DNA from: an uncultured Lewinella sp.
Lineage (GTDB): Bacteria > Bacteroidota > Bacteroidia > Chitinophagales > Saprospiraceae
Length of the DNA: 64,000 nt
Assembly: GCA_937873655.1 (NCBI GenBank)
Contig: CALMYQ010000252.1
Span: 1 to 64,000 of the forward strand
Direction of reading: 5' to 3'
In this document: one piece after another, positions 25,047-33,339 of the stretch
How the letters are laid out: every line of letters begins with the position of its first letter
Numbering within the stretch: the stretch's first letter is position 1
The notes under the pieces: generated by a model
The model's database searches: none
Seen by the model: only the letters and a program-made list of their open reading frames with translations
What the model was told of the DNA's origin: nothing
Translations under genes and position numbers: made by a program

Positions 25047-27038
25047 ATGTCCAAGAAAAAAAACGTCCCGAAAAAATCAACCGCCCAATCAGGCTCGCCT
25101 AAAGCCGCATCGCTACCCCGCTGGCTGAGCCTGACCGGGATGCACACCTTGCTGCTGGCGCTTTTCGCCATACTCCTCTATATCGACACCTGCGGCAACA
25201 AATACGCGCTGGACGACGCCATCGTGATCACCGACAATATGTTCACGCAGGAAGGCATTTCCGGCATTTCCGGCATATTCGGCAACGATACTTTCTACGG
25301 TTTTTTCAAGGAAGAAGGCAAGGCCAACCTGGTCAGCGGCGGCAGGTACCGGCCTTTCACCCCGGCCATGTTTGCGCTGGAACGGCAGTTTTTCGGTGAA
25401 ACCCCCTGGGTGAGCCACCTGATCAATGTACTGCTTTTTGCCCTGACGGTGGCGCTGCTCCACCGGCTGATGCTCCGCTTGCTGCAGCCCAGATTCGGGA
25501 AGGCCCAGACCGCTTTTACGGCGCTTGCCGCTGCGCTTTTATTCGCTGCGCATCCGGTCCACACCGAAGTAGTCGCCAACATCAAAGGACGGGACGAGAT
25601 CATGGCGCTGCTCGGCAGCCTTTCCGCTTTGTACTGCATTTTCCGGGCAGTGACGGAAAAGCAATACGTCCTCCTTCTGCCGGCCTTCCTGTGTTTTCTG
25701 GTGGGGCTGTTTTCCAAGGAAAATGCACTGGCCATGGTGGTGGTCATTCCGTTCGCACTGGTCTGGTTTGCCAAAATCAAACCGGCGGATCTGATCGCGC
25801 CGTTGGGCATCCTGGTGGTTGCCGCCGGTTTGTTCATCGCGGTGCGCGCTGCCGTGCTGGGGGGCATGGGTCTGGGAGATCCGCCACGGGAGTTGATGAA
25901 CAACCCGTACCTGAAGCTTGAGAATGGCCAGTGGGTCGATTTCACGCCGGGAGAACGGTTGTCCACGGTTGTCTACACCTGGGGTAACTACCTCCGGTTG
26001 CTGGTTTTTCCGCACCCCCTCACGCATGATTATTATCCGAAGCACATTTACCTGATGAATGCCGCTGACCCGGGGGTATTGCTCAGCATACTGGCCTATG
26101 CCGGGCTGGCGGTGCTCGCTTTTGCCGGGTTGGCCGGAAGGAGCCTGATCGCCTTTTCAGTGTGGTGGTTTGCCCTGACATTCGCCATGGTGTCCAACCT
26201 GTTCTTTGCGGTAGGCACCAATATGTCGGAGCGCCTGATCTATATGCCTTCGGTGGGTTTCAGCCTGGCCTGTGCGGTCTTGCTCTGGCGGTTGTACAAC
26301 TGGAAGAAAGTTGCAGGCCAACAGGCGGCCATTTTCCTTTTAGCCGGCGTTACGCTGCTGTATGCCTTGAAGACCGCAACCAGAAACCTGGTCTGGAAGG
26401 ATAACTACACCTTGTTCACCACGGATATCCAAACCTCACCCAACAGCGCCAAATTGCGGAATGCTGTCGGCGGCGAACTGATCACCCAGTCTGTCGGTGA
26501 GAAGGATGAACAAAAACGGACGCAAATGCTTCAGGAGGCCGTCGGCCATCTGCGGGAAGCCGTCAACCTGCACCCCGACTACAAAAATGCCTGGTTGCTG
26601 CTGGGCAATGCCTTCAATTATCTGAAACAATACGAAGAATCCATTGCCGGCTACAAACACGCGCTCGATATTGATCCGGGATACCAGGAGGCCATCAATA
26701 ACCTGGGGATCACCTATCGAGATGCCGGCAAATTCTACGGCGAGGTTCAGCACGACCTGGCCAAATCCATCGGATACCTGGAAGAAGCGTATAAACTGCG
26801 TCCGGATGAGTATGAAACTGTCCGGCTGCTGGGCGTGGCATACGGCATCGGGAACAACCCGCGAAAAGCCGTCGAGTATTTCGGCATCGCCACAAAATTA
26901 CAGCCTCAAAACGCCGATGCCTGGTTCAATCTGGGTTTGGCCTGGCACAGCGCCGGAGATGCGGCCCAGGGAGAGGCCTTCATTCAAAAGGCGAAGGAGC
27001 TGGACCCGACGATACTGGATAAGCGGAAGGAGCAGTAG
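25047..27038 (+). CDS. TMTC-like membrane protein with TPR tail
   Basis: The 663-residue protein has about ten transmembrane helices in its first 450 residues and TPR repeats from about 490 to the end (for example NAWLLLGNAFNYLKQYEESIAGYKHALDIDPGY). Segments such as AAHPVHTEVVANIKGRDEIMALL and the DUF1736-like NPYLKL...RLSTVVYTWGNYLRLLVFPHPLTHDY match the TMTC/GT-C-like family, whose eukaryotic members mannosylate proteins. The acidic YALDD after the first helix resembles a GT-C catalytic loop. A role in envelope protein O-glycosylation is inferred. Confidence 0.8.
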   Translation: MSKKKNVPKKSTAQSGSPKAASLPRWLSLTGMHTLLLALFAILLYIDTCGNKYALDDAIVITDNMFTQEGISGISGIFGNDTFYGFFKEEGKANLVSGGRYRPFTPAMFALERQFFGETPWVSHLINVLLFALTVALLHRLMLRLLQPRFGKAQTAFTALAAALLFAAHPVHTEVVANIKGRDEIMALLGSLSALYCIFRAVTEKQYVLLLPAFLCFLVGLFSKENALAMVVVIPFALVWFAKIKPADLIAPLGILVVAAGLFIAVRAAVLGGMGLGDPPRELMNNPYLKLENGQWVDFTPGERLSTVVYTWGNYLRLLVFPHPLTHDYYPKHIYLMNAADPGVLLSILAYAGLAVLAFAGLAGRSLIAFSVWWFALTFAMVSNLFFAVGTNMSERLIYMPSVGFSLACAVLLWRLYNWKKVAGQQAAIFLLAGVTLLYALKTATRNLVWKDNYTLFTTDIQTSPNSAKLRNAVGGELITQSVGEKDEQKRTQMLQEAVGHLREAVNLHPDYKNAWLLLGNAFNYLKQYEESIAGYKHALDIDPGYQEAINNLGITYRDAGKFYGEVQHDLAKSIGYLEEAYKLRPDEYETVRLLGVAYGIGNNPRKAVEYFGIATKLQPQNADAWFNLGLAWHSAGDAAQGEAFIQKAKELDPTILDKRKEQ

Positions 27039-27055
27039 GGAGAGGGGGTGAGAAG

Positions 27056-27724
27056 TTATGCGTTTCCGGCAACGACGATCACGATTTCACCTTTGGCTAC
27101 ACCTTCTGTTTTGTAATACTGCGCCAATCCGGCGAGGGTATCCGGTTTCACTTCTTCGTGTACTTTGCTCAGCTCTCGCGCCACGCAGGCCGGCCGATCC
27201 GGGCCGCAATGTTCGGACAGTTGCTCGAGGCATTTGACCAGGCGCATGGGCGATTCATAAAGAACAAAGGTATTGGGCAGGGAGGCCAGGTATTGCAGCC
27301 TGGTCTGGCGACCTTTCTTATGGGGTAAAAAGCCTTCGAAATGGAACCGGTCACACGGCAGGCCGCTGGCTACCAATGCAGGCACAAAGGCCGTCGGGCC
27401 GGGCAGGCACTCCACCCGGATGCCTTGCCGGATGCATTCCCTGACCAGCAGGAAACCGGGGTCGGAAATGCCGGGCGTGCCGGCGTCGCTGACCAGGGCC
27501 ATTACAGCGCCGTCCTGAATCTGCCGGGCGATGGCGGTTACGGACGCGTGTTCGTTATGGGCGTGGTGAGACCTGAGTTGGGTTTCGATCCCGAAGTGCT
27601 GGAGTAATTTGCGGGTAGTGCGGGTATCTTCCGCCAGGATGCAATCCACTTCTTTCAACACCCGCAGCGCGCGCAGCGTGATGTCCTCCAGATTGCCGAT
27701 CGGTGTAGGGACGAGGTAGAGCAT
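27056..27724 (-). CDS. rsmI: 16S rRNA (cytidine1402-2'-O)-methyltransferase RsmI
   Basis: The 222-residue protein opens MLYLVPTPIGNLEDITLRALRVLKEVDCILAEDTRTTRKLL, the diagnostic start of RsmI, and continues with LVSDAGTPGISDPGFLLV and CLPGPTAFVPALVASGLP of the tetrapyrrole-methylase fold. It methylates the ribose of C1402 in 16S rRNA. It is shorter than the E. coli protein because a C-terminal domain is absent, as is common in Bacteroidota. It is convergent with the TMTC-like gene (17-bp gap). Confidence 0.93.
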   Translation of the reverse strand: MLYLVPTPIGNLEDITLRALRVLKEVDCILAEDTRTTRKLLQHFGIETQLRSHHAHNEHASVTAIARQIQDGAVMALVSDAGTPGISDPGFLLVRECIRQGIRVECLPGPTAFVPALVASGLPCDRFHFEGFLPHKKGRQTRLQYLASLPNTFVLYESPMRLVKCLEQLSEHCGPDRPACVARELSKVHEEVKPDTLAGLAQYYKTEGVAKGEIVIVVAGNA

Positions 27725-27788
27725 CCGTTAGTGAATAATGAGCCGTTTTACGCGCTGATCCAGGCGTAAAGCGCAGCCCGGGAAGTCA

Positions 27789-28043
27789 TTACTCGGCGGC
27801 TGCCAATTCAAAGGTATAGGTTTCCATGATCAGGTTGGCGAGGATCTTTTTGCAGGCGGTTTCCACCACTTCGCGGGCTTCGGATTCCGATGCGGCTTCC
27901 AGGTTCATGGAAATGTGTTTGCCGATCCGCACGTCCTGTATGCCGTAGATGTGCACGTGTTCCATATTATTGGCAACGGTCTTGCCCTGCGGGTCGAGCA
28001 ACTCCTTGTGGGGCATGATATCGATTTCGGCCTTGAATTTCAT
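27789..28043 (-). CDS. purS: Phosphoribosylformylglycinamidine synthase subunit PurS
   Basis: The 84-residue protein has the PurS pattern: KAEIDIMPHKELLDPQGKTVANNMEHV, then a IQDVRIGKHI strand and a C-terminal helix and strand. PurS bridges PurL and PurQ in purine biosynthesis. Its start ATG overlaps the stop of pssA by four bases (ATGA), so the two are translationally coupled even though they serve different pathways. purL and purQ are not in the window. Confidence 0.88.
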   Translation of the reverse strand: MKFKAEIDIMPHKELLDPQGKTVANNMEHVHIYGIQDVRIGKHISMNLEAASESEAREVVETACKKILANLIMETYTFELAAAE

Positions 28044-28753
28044 GAATGCGGTTTACTTTTGATCCAGTTGAAAACATTATAAAGCAAATACAGCCCGATA
28101 ACCAGTGCAGGCGCGGCAAGTCCGGTAATTGCACCGATCACAAGGGCCAAGGCCGCAAAGATAAATTTAATCTCGTTGCCCGCCCAGGTAAAATGCTTGA
28201 ATTTCAGGCTGAACATCGGCACTTCGGATATCAGCAACCAGCACAATGCGGCCAGGCAGGTGTAGATGAAGGCCGGATGTCCGACGATACTTCCCCACCC
28301 CAGCAGGTCGAAATGCCGGATCAGTGCCAGACCTGCGATAAAGGTGGCGCAGGCGGGGGTCGGCATGCCCAGGAAGTTTTCGGATTGCCGGGTATCCAGG
28401 TTGAATTTTGCCAGCCGGTAGGCGGAAAAGGCCGTCAGGATGAATGCGGGGAACGCCCTCCAGGGCAGATCCGCCGGGAAGGAAAACATACTTCCGCCTG
28501 AGAGCATCCCGAATAAGAGGCAGGCGGGTGCGAACCCGAAGGTGACCAGGTCGGCCAGGGAGTCCAGTTCCTTCCCTACCGGCGACTGGACATGAAGAAC
28601 GCGGGCCAGGGCGCCGTCCAGGTAATCCGCCACCAACCCGACCGCCATAAAAACGACTGCGGTTGCCGGTTGGCCGTACAGGGCGGCGACCGCGGCAAAA
28701 CAACCGGCCAGGAGATTCAGCAGGGTCAGGATGTTCGGAATCTGTTGTTTCAT
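28040..28753 (-). CDS. pssA: CDP-diacylglycerol--serine O-phosphatidyltransferase
   Basis: The 237-residue membrane protein carries the CDP-alcohol phosphotransferase signature DGALARVLHVQSPVGKELDSLAD, with all acidic metal ligands (DG..AR...G...D...D), within a multi-helix protein. It makes phosphatidylserine, the precursor of phosphatidylethanolamine. The start at 28753 (MKQQIPNILTLLNLL) is chosen because the family begins just before this first helix; the frame from 28801 adds an unconserved basic lead. Confidence 0.9.
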   Translation of the reverse strand: MKQQIPNILTLLNLLAGCFAAVAALYGQPATAVVFMAVGLVADYLDGALARVLHVQSPVGKELDSLADLVTFGFAPACLLFGMLSGGSMFSFPADLPWRAFPAFILTAFSAYRLAKFNLDTRQSENFLGMPTPACATFIAGLALIRHFDLLGWGSIVGHPAFIYTCLAALCWLLISEVPMFSLKFKHFTWAGNEIKFIFAALALVIGAITGLAAPALVIGLYLLYNVFNWIKSKPHS

Positions 28754-28877
28754 GGTAGTGATTGCGGAGCGAAGGTAGGGTGTTCGGGGGAATTTATTCA
28801 ATCTTGTTGGGCTGATCAGGGAGACAAGTGATTCTTACTTAAGGCAACCACTCAGGGCGCCAGGCACTGTACAGACT

Positions 28878-28910
28878 TTGGACCACTCAGGGCACTAAGG
28901 GCACTAAGGA
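28878..28910. repeat. Nonamer repeat GGGCACTAA, left copy
   Basis: TTTGGACCACTCAGGGCACT and following GGGCACTAAGG units form a 9-bp tandem repeat. The reverse complement of this block occurs at 29676-29707, on the other side of the GxxExxY gene. A looser copy of the same phrase (CCACTCAGGGCGCCAGGCACT) is at 28850-28870. Confidence 0.75.
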
Positions 28911-29007
28911 GATCCGTAATCCTTTCGACCTTTTGAGATCCATAAATAGACTACCCTTTGAATCAAGCTTAGGCTGATCCGAGGAACTTGGTGCAATGAA
29001 ACAATTA

Positions 29008-29105
29008 CTAGTGGAAGCCTCCAGAAATTCGTAGCCTAAAAAAGGGCCTTTCCCCTGGTTTTTATCCGGGAAATAAATCTAAAAACTTTTGGAGGCTTCC
29101 ACTAG
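29008..29105. repeat. Short element with CTAGTGGAAGCCTCCA inverted termini (98 bp)
   Basis: CTAGTGGAAGCCTCCA at 29008-29023 is the exact reverse complement of TGGAGGCTTCCACTAG at 29090-29105, a 16-bp perfect inverted repeat around a 66-bp AT-rich core with a small CCGGGAAA-type stem. The terminal CTAGTGG is shared with the element at 24726-24910. No coding capacity. The other parts of the 28754-29148 gap show nothing identifiable beyond the nonamer repeat. Confidence 0.75.
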
Positions 29106-29148
29106 CTTTGTCCAATGCAGACCATTAAATTGAGCCTTATTTTCCAGG

Positions 29149-29562
29149 TTATTCCTTAGGATAACTGGAAAACTGGTCTGTAACCATGGGTAACAATCCC
29201 TCTTTTGACAGATTTCGGCAGTTGAAATTTATCAGAAACCCCTTTGGCTTTTTGGCAAGTTTGAGATAGGTCAATAACTGTGCCTCAAAAATGGGCATGA
29301 TCTGTTGAACGGATTTGCATTCAATAATAACCAGATCTTCGACTAATAAATCGATCCGCAATTGTTTTTTCAAGATTCTGCCTTTGAAAGAGATTGGAAT
29401 TTTTACCTGACGGGCAACCTGAATGCCATGGCTTTTCATTTCTTCATAAAGGCATTCTTCATAAATCTGTTCAAGTAATCCAGGCCCCATTTCACGATGA
29501 ACGGTAATGGCGCATCCCACAGCCTCATAGGCTATGTCATTGATAATACTTTGAGAGAGCAT
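29149..29562 (-). CDS. GxxExxY protein (PD-(D/E)XK nuclease-like)
   Basis: The 137-residue protein contains GPGLLEQIYEECLYEEM, the GxxExxY signature, and the C-terminal IDLLVEDLVIIECKSVQQIMPIFEAQLLTYLKL with the D...E-x-K residues of the PD-(D/E)XK nuclease fold. Function is unknown; members are scattered in Bacteroidota genomes in a pattern suggesting gene transfer. The gene is AT-richer than its neighbours and is bracketed by inverted nonamer repeats and the CTAG element. Confidence 0.88.
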   Translation of the reverse strand: MLSQSIINDIAYEAVGCAITVHREMGPGLLEQIYEECLYEEMKSHGIQVARQVKIPISFKGRILKKQLRIDLLVEDLVIIECKSVQQIMPIFEAQLLTYLKLAKKPKGFLINFNCRNLSKEGLLPMVTDQFSSYPKE

Positions 29563-29675
29563 GATTTAAGGTTTTAAGCGTTTATTCGTAAAGATATAAT
29601 TTCTCCCAATTTCTTGCTTATTACCTCCAGCCGCTTATTCCATTTTAAGTACTCCGGGCATCCTTTCCCTCATAG

Positions 29676-29707
29676 CCCTTAGTGTGCTTAGTGCCCTTAG
29701 TGGTCCA
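29676..29707. repeat. Nonamer repeat, inverted right copy
   Basis: GCCCTTAGTGTGCTTAGTGC and the following CCTTAGTGGTCCAAA mirror the left copy at 28878-28910. It ends six bases before the stop of the ACT-domain gene (29713). Confidence 0.75.
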
Positions 29708-29712
29708 AAACA

Positions 29713-30381
29713 TCATCGCCCCCGCAGCTTCGACAACCCCGTCAATATCCCTAACGCCTGATCCAGGTCCTTCATCTGCACAATGATCGTGAATTCATTC
29801 GAAGTAGACACCACTTCCACCAGATTCACCCCTACCCAGGCAAGTTCTTTCAAAATAAAATAATACACCCCGGACAGCTGCCGGTTGTCTTCCGGCAAAA
29901 TCAGCGTAATGCCCGCCAGGTGGTCCTCCTTGTACAGCAGTTTTTCCTCCTGGAAAACCCGTTCGACATCCGCTTCCAGCCAGTCGGCGACGATCACCAC
30001 CGTTTCCGTAATGCCCTGTGAAAAAGTATAAAACACGTTGGGCCGCCGGCTGATCAACTCCAGCAGTTGGGCCTGTTTTTCCGGCAGGGTCTCCGAGTTG
30101 CGATAGGTATAATCCAGCAGGCTTGTCCGCACGCTCAGGTCTGAGACCTTCCGGAAGAATTCCACCAACTTGCGCTGCTCGAACAGGAGCGCTCCCGGAT
30201 TGAGCCGCTGCACCGCCATCCCGATAGCGCCGATCTTGACCTCCTTTTTCAGGATCTTCTCCACTTCCGGCTGCAACTTCCGGGCCAGGGAAGAGACATT
30301 GATCAACCCTTCCGACAACGCTTCGGAAATGAACGGTGACTGGCGAACCAGGTTCTCGACTACGCGTGCGACGGTGATCAT
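29713..30381 (-). CDS. ACT-domain protein divergent from aspartokinase
   Basis: The 222-residue protein has an N-terminal helical, HTH-like region (residues 1-75, VENLVRQSPFISEALSEGLINVSSLARKL) and two C-terminal ACT-like segments (about 95-150 and 155-220, ending NEFTIIVQMKDLDQALGIL). ACT domains bind amino acids. Being divergent from aspartate kinase with a 95-bp shared leader, it is likely an amino-acid sensor or regulator for that pathway, an inference from context. A TAATTTTG box on its strand (30416-30423) may be its -7 element. Confidence 0.65.
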   Translation of the reverse strand: MITVARVVENLVRQSPFISEALSEGLINVSSLARKLQPEVEKILKKEVKIGAIGMAVQRLNPGALLFEQRKLVEFFRKVSDLSVRTSLLDYTYRNSETLPEKQAQLLELISRRPNVFYTFSQGITETVVIVADWLEADVERVFQEEKLLYKEDHLAGITLILPEDNRQLSGVYYFILKELAWVGVNLVEVVSTSNEFTIIVQMKDLDQALGILTGLSKLRGR

Positions 30382-30476
30382 TTGTTTAAAATTTCACAAA
30401 ATGTTATATAATGTACAAAATTAGCAAAAAATTCCCGGTTCGCATACCTCCGCATAATTTTGCCGGATAATTATAA

Positions 30477-31823
30477 ATGAAAATGAGAGTTCTGAAATTC
30501 GGAGGTACATCGGTTGGAAGTCCGCAACGCATGTGGGAAGTAGCAGATCTGATCAATGACGGTCAGCCTAAAGTCGTGGTGCTGTCAGCTGTATCCGGTA
30601 CCACCAATAAACTGGTTCGCATCGGGAATGCCCTCCACGAAGGCAACCGCAGTGAAGCCGCCGCCCTGCTCGACGCCTTGCGCGAAGAATACCTCGCCTT
30701 CATTGAAGACCTTCTGCCCGCCGGATTTTATCAGCTCCGGGCCAAAATGGTGCTCGATCAGCAGTTCGGCCGGATTGAAAGCCTCTTTGATTCCCCATTT
30801 ACCGCCAAAGCAGAAAAGATCATCCTCGCCCAGGGCGAATTGATATCAACGCAACTCTTCCAGTTGTACCTGGAACATTCGGCCATCCCCTCCCGATTAA
30901 TTCCGGCCTTTGAATTCATGCGCCTCGATGCGCAGGGAGAGCCGGACATGCCTTTCATCAGGCGGGCTATTGCCCAGACCCTGGACCGTTATGCAGGAGC
31001 GCCTTACTTTATTACCCAGGGTTATGTCTGCCTGAACCATGAAGGCGAAATTGACAACCTGCAGCGCGGCGGCAGCGACTATACCGCAACCCTGCTGGGC
31101 GCTGCGCTCGACGCCGGCGAGATCCAGATCTGGACCGATATCGACGGCCTGCACAACAACGATCCCAGGGTAGTGAAGGATACCTATCCCGTCCGTAAGG
31201 TCTCTTACCGGGAAGCCGCTGAGCTTGCCTACTTCGGGGCCAAGATCCTTCACCCCACCTGCGTGATTCCGGCCGAACAGATGGATGTCCCCATCCGCCT
31301 GAAGAATACCATGGCCCCGCAGGCGCCCGGCACCCTGATTTCCGGACAGTCGTCGGGCCGCCGGATCAGCGCAATCGCCGCCAAGGACGGCATCACCGCC
31401 ATCAAGATCCGCTCCGGCCGGATGCTGAACGCCTACGGTTTCCTCCGCCGGGTATTTGAGGTGTTCGAACAGTTCAGGACGCCGATCGATATGATCGCCA
31501 CCTCTGAAGTCGCCGTCTCCCTGACGATCGACAATCCCGCCCACCTCGAAGACATCCTGCGCGAGTTGGCGCCCTTCGGCGAGGTCAGTTGCGACAGCGG
31601 CCAGAGCATCATCTGCATCGTCGGCGACCAGCTCAACGAAAAGGTCGGCGTTGCCCGCGACATTTTCGACGCCCTTGAGGACATCCCCATCCGGATGGTC
31701 AGCTACGGCGGCAGCAACAACAATGTCTCCGTACTCGTTGCCGGAGAATACAAAAATCTGGCGTTGCAGGCCCTTCAGCGCGTCATGCTGAAACTGGAAC
31801 GGGCGGAGACAGTTGTCAGTTGA
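30477..31823 (+). CDS. lysC: Aspartate kinase
   Basis: The 448-residue protein begins MRVLKFGGTSVGSPQRM, the aspartokinase KFGGTS motif, followed by the kinase domain (LQRGGSDYTATLLG, WTDIDGLHNNDPRVV) and a C-terminal tandem ACT region (about 300-445, IDMIATSEVAVSLTIDN, VSYGGSNNNVSVLV) for allosteric control. It phosphorylates aspartate in the first step to Lys, Met, Thr and Ile. There is no homoserine dehydrogenase domain. A TAATTTTG box is at 30455-30462. The last four residues and the stop are encoded by a heptamer repeat. Confidence 0.93.
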   Translation: MKMRVLKFGGTSVGSPQRMWEVADLINDGQPKVVVLSAVSGTTNKLVRIGNALHEGNRSEAAALLDALREEYLAFIEDLLPAGFYQLRAKMVLDQQFGRIESLFDSPFTAKAEKIILAQGELISTQLFQLYLEHSAIPSRLIPAFEFMRLDAQGEPDMPFIRRAIAQTLDRYAGAPYFITQGYVCLNHEGEIDNLQRGGSDYTATLLGAALDAGEIQIWTDIDGLHNNDPRVVKDTYPVRKVSYREAAELAYFGAKILHPTCVIPAEQMDVPIRLKNTMAPQAPGTLISGQSSGRRISAIAAKDGITAIKIRSGRMLNAYGFLRRVFEVFEQFRTPIDMIATSEVAVSLTIDNPAHLEDILRELAPFGEVSCDSGQSIICIVGDQLNEKVGVARDIFDALEDIPIRMVSYGGSNNNVSVLVAGEYKNLALQALQRVMLKLERAETVVS

Positions 31824-31892
31824 CAGTTGACAGTTGTCAGTCGTCAGTTGTCAGTCGTCAGTGGTCAGTTGTCAGTTGTCAGTGGTCAGTTT
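31809..31892. repeat. Heptamer repeat AGTTGTC/AGTTGAC overlapping the lysC stop
   Basis: About twelve 7-bp units (AGTTGTC, AGTTGAC, AGTCGTC, AGTGGTC) run from inside the last codons of lysC into the intergenic region. A short imperfect hairpin TTGCC...GGCAA (31891-31920) follows. Confidence 0.9.
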
Positions 31893-31978
31893 GCCGGCAT
31901 AACGGCAGTCCGGCAGGCAACGATCCAACCATAAAACCATAAAAAGTTGGCAAGAATTTCGTTCATTTGCGGAGCTAA

Positions 31979-31993
31979 ATGATGAAACCTTGA
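31979..31993 (+). promoter_or_regulatory. Four-codon leader ORF overlapping the acyltransferase start
   Basis: ATG ATG AAA CCT TGA (31979-31993) ends in a TGA that overlaps the TTG start codon at 31990-31992 in the form TTGA. No in-frame ATG for the acyltransferase exists until residue 117. The arrangement suggests termination-reinitiation coupling. Confidence 0.4.
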
Positions 31994-33147
31994 CACCTTT
32001 TGACCATATAAGACCTTATTTTGACAGCGAAGTCAACCAGGCTTTGCACAACATAAAAGATCATCCGATCATCAAAGCCCTGCTCACCTTTTCGCTGGGC
32101 AATCTTCCGGAAGCCGAACAACAAGCAGCATTGCTGGATTGTCACTCCATCTACGACTTCCAGAGCAAAATCGTTTACAATGCCATTCAACAGGTATTGA
32201 GCCAGACTTCCGAAGGGTTCACCACCAGCGGCTTTGAAAAACTGGAAAAGGACACTTCCTACCTCTTTGTTTCCAATCACCGGGATATCATTCTGGACAC
32301 AACGCTGATCAACGTGGCATTATACGAACACGGCCTGGTGATGACGGCTTCAGCTATCGGCGACAACCTCGTCCAACAGCCTATCCTGCTGGAATTGTCC
32401 AAACTCAACCGGAATTTCCTGGTCCAGCGAAGCCTGGCCCCCCGGGAAATGCTCCAGAGCTCGCGGCTTCTGTCCCAGTATATCCGCAAAAACCTGGTGG
32501 AAGACAACCGGTCCGTCTGGCTCGCCCAACGCGAAGGCCGCACCAAAGACGGGAACGACCTCACCCAGCAAGGCGTCCTTAAAATGCTGGCCCTGGGATG
32601 CGCCCAAGGCGAAGACGTATGGGAATATTTCAAAAAGATCCGGATCGTGCCCGTTTCCATTTCTTATGAATTCGACCCCACGGACAAGCTCAAAATGCCG
32701 GAGCTAATGGCGAAATATTATGAACAGGAGTACATCAAATCCTCCAATGAGGACTTCAATTCCATCCTGAAAGGCCTGACCGGTCAGAAAAAACGGATCC
32801 ACCTGGCCATCGGGAATATTCTAACCGCTGAACTGGATGAGATCGCTGATCAAAACGATCCGCAGAACAAAAAACTCCAGGATCTCGCCGAATTGATAGA
32901 CCGCCGGATCTACGCGAATTACAAACTGTGGCCGTCCAACTACATCGCCTGTGACCTGTTCTTCCAATCGGATAAATACATGGCCCATTATACCGAAAGA
33001 GAGAAAAAACAATTCGAAAGGCGGATCGACAAACGGGTTGAGCCGTACAACTGGCTGGCGCTGAAGAATTTCCTGATGATGTACGCCAATCCGGTGGTGA
33101 ACCTGGAGAAGGTGGCAATGGGAGGAACTGAGGAACTGAGGAATTGA
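31990..33147 (+). CDS. Glycerolipid acyltransferase (PlsC/GPAT-like)
   Basis: The 385-residue protein has the acyltransferase block FVSNHRDIILDTTLI (HX4D) and WLAQREGRTKDGND, matching the PlsC/GPAT superfamily, in a soluble-looking protein longer than PlsC. It would transfer acyl groups to a glycerophosphate or a related acceptor at the inner membrane face. The frame lacks an ATG near its 5' end, so TTG at 31990 is the likely start. The last residues GGTEELRN and the TGA stop are encoded by octamer repeat units. Confidence 0.8.
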   Translation: MTPFDHIRPYFDSEVNQALHNIKDHPIIKALLTFSLGNLPEAEQQAALLDCHSIYDFQSKIVYNAIQQVLSQTSEGFTTSGFEKLEKDTSYLFVSNHRDIILDTTLINVALYEHGLVMTASAIGDNLVQQPILLELSKLNRNFLVQRSLAPREMLQSSRLLSQYIRKNLVEDNRSVWLAQREGRTKDGNDLTQQGVLKMLALGCAQGEDVWEYFKKIRIVPVSISYEFDPTDKLKMPELMAKYYEQEYIKSSNEDFNSILKGLTGQKKRIHLAIGNILTAELDEIADQNDPQNKKLQDLAELIDRRIYANYKLWPSNYIACDLFFQSDKYMAHYTEREKKQFERRIDKRVEPYNWLALKNFLMMYANPVVNLEKVAMGGTEELRN

Positions 33148-33150
33148 ATC
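33119..33150. repeat. Octamer repeat overlapping the acyltransferase stop
   Basis: GAGGAACT-GAGGAACT-GAGGAATT units begin inside the coding region and include the TGA stop at 33145-33147. Confidence 0.85.
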
Positions 33151-33204
33151 GATTAATTCGATTATGTCGAATGTTCCGATTAAGCTGACCAATTGACGGA
33201 TGCC

Positions 33205-33332
33205 CAATCAAACAATCGGATCAATCAACCAATCGAACCAATCGAATCAATCGAATCAATCGAACCAATCGAATCAATCCCCGCCTTCGCTGAAGCTTTG
33301 CCGGGCGGTGGAATCAATCGACCAATCAAATC
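33205..33332. repeat. Nonamer repeat AATCGAATC / AATCGAACC
   Basis: Tandem 9-bp units fill 33205-33280 and reappear at 33311-33332 after a GC-rich break that contains CGCTGAAGC. The frame beginning at TTG 33193 reads through them as IEPIESIES-type repeats into the VOC protein, but is not taken as the start. Confidence 0.85.
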
Positions 33333-33339
33333 ATTTCCC

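Noticed and set aside
33193..33339. N-terminal extension of the VOC protein
   Set aside because: The extension starts at TTG and consists of nonamer repeat translated as IEPIES units; the ATG at 33340 gives the normal family start.
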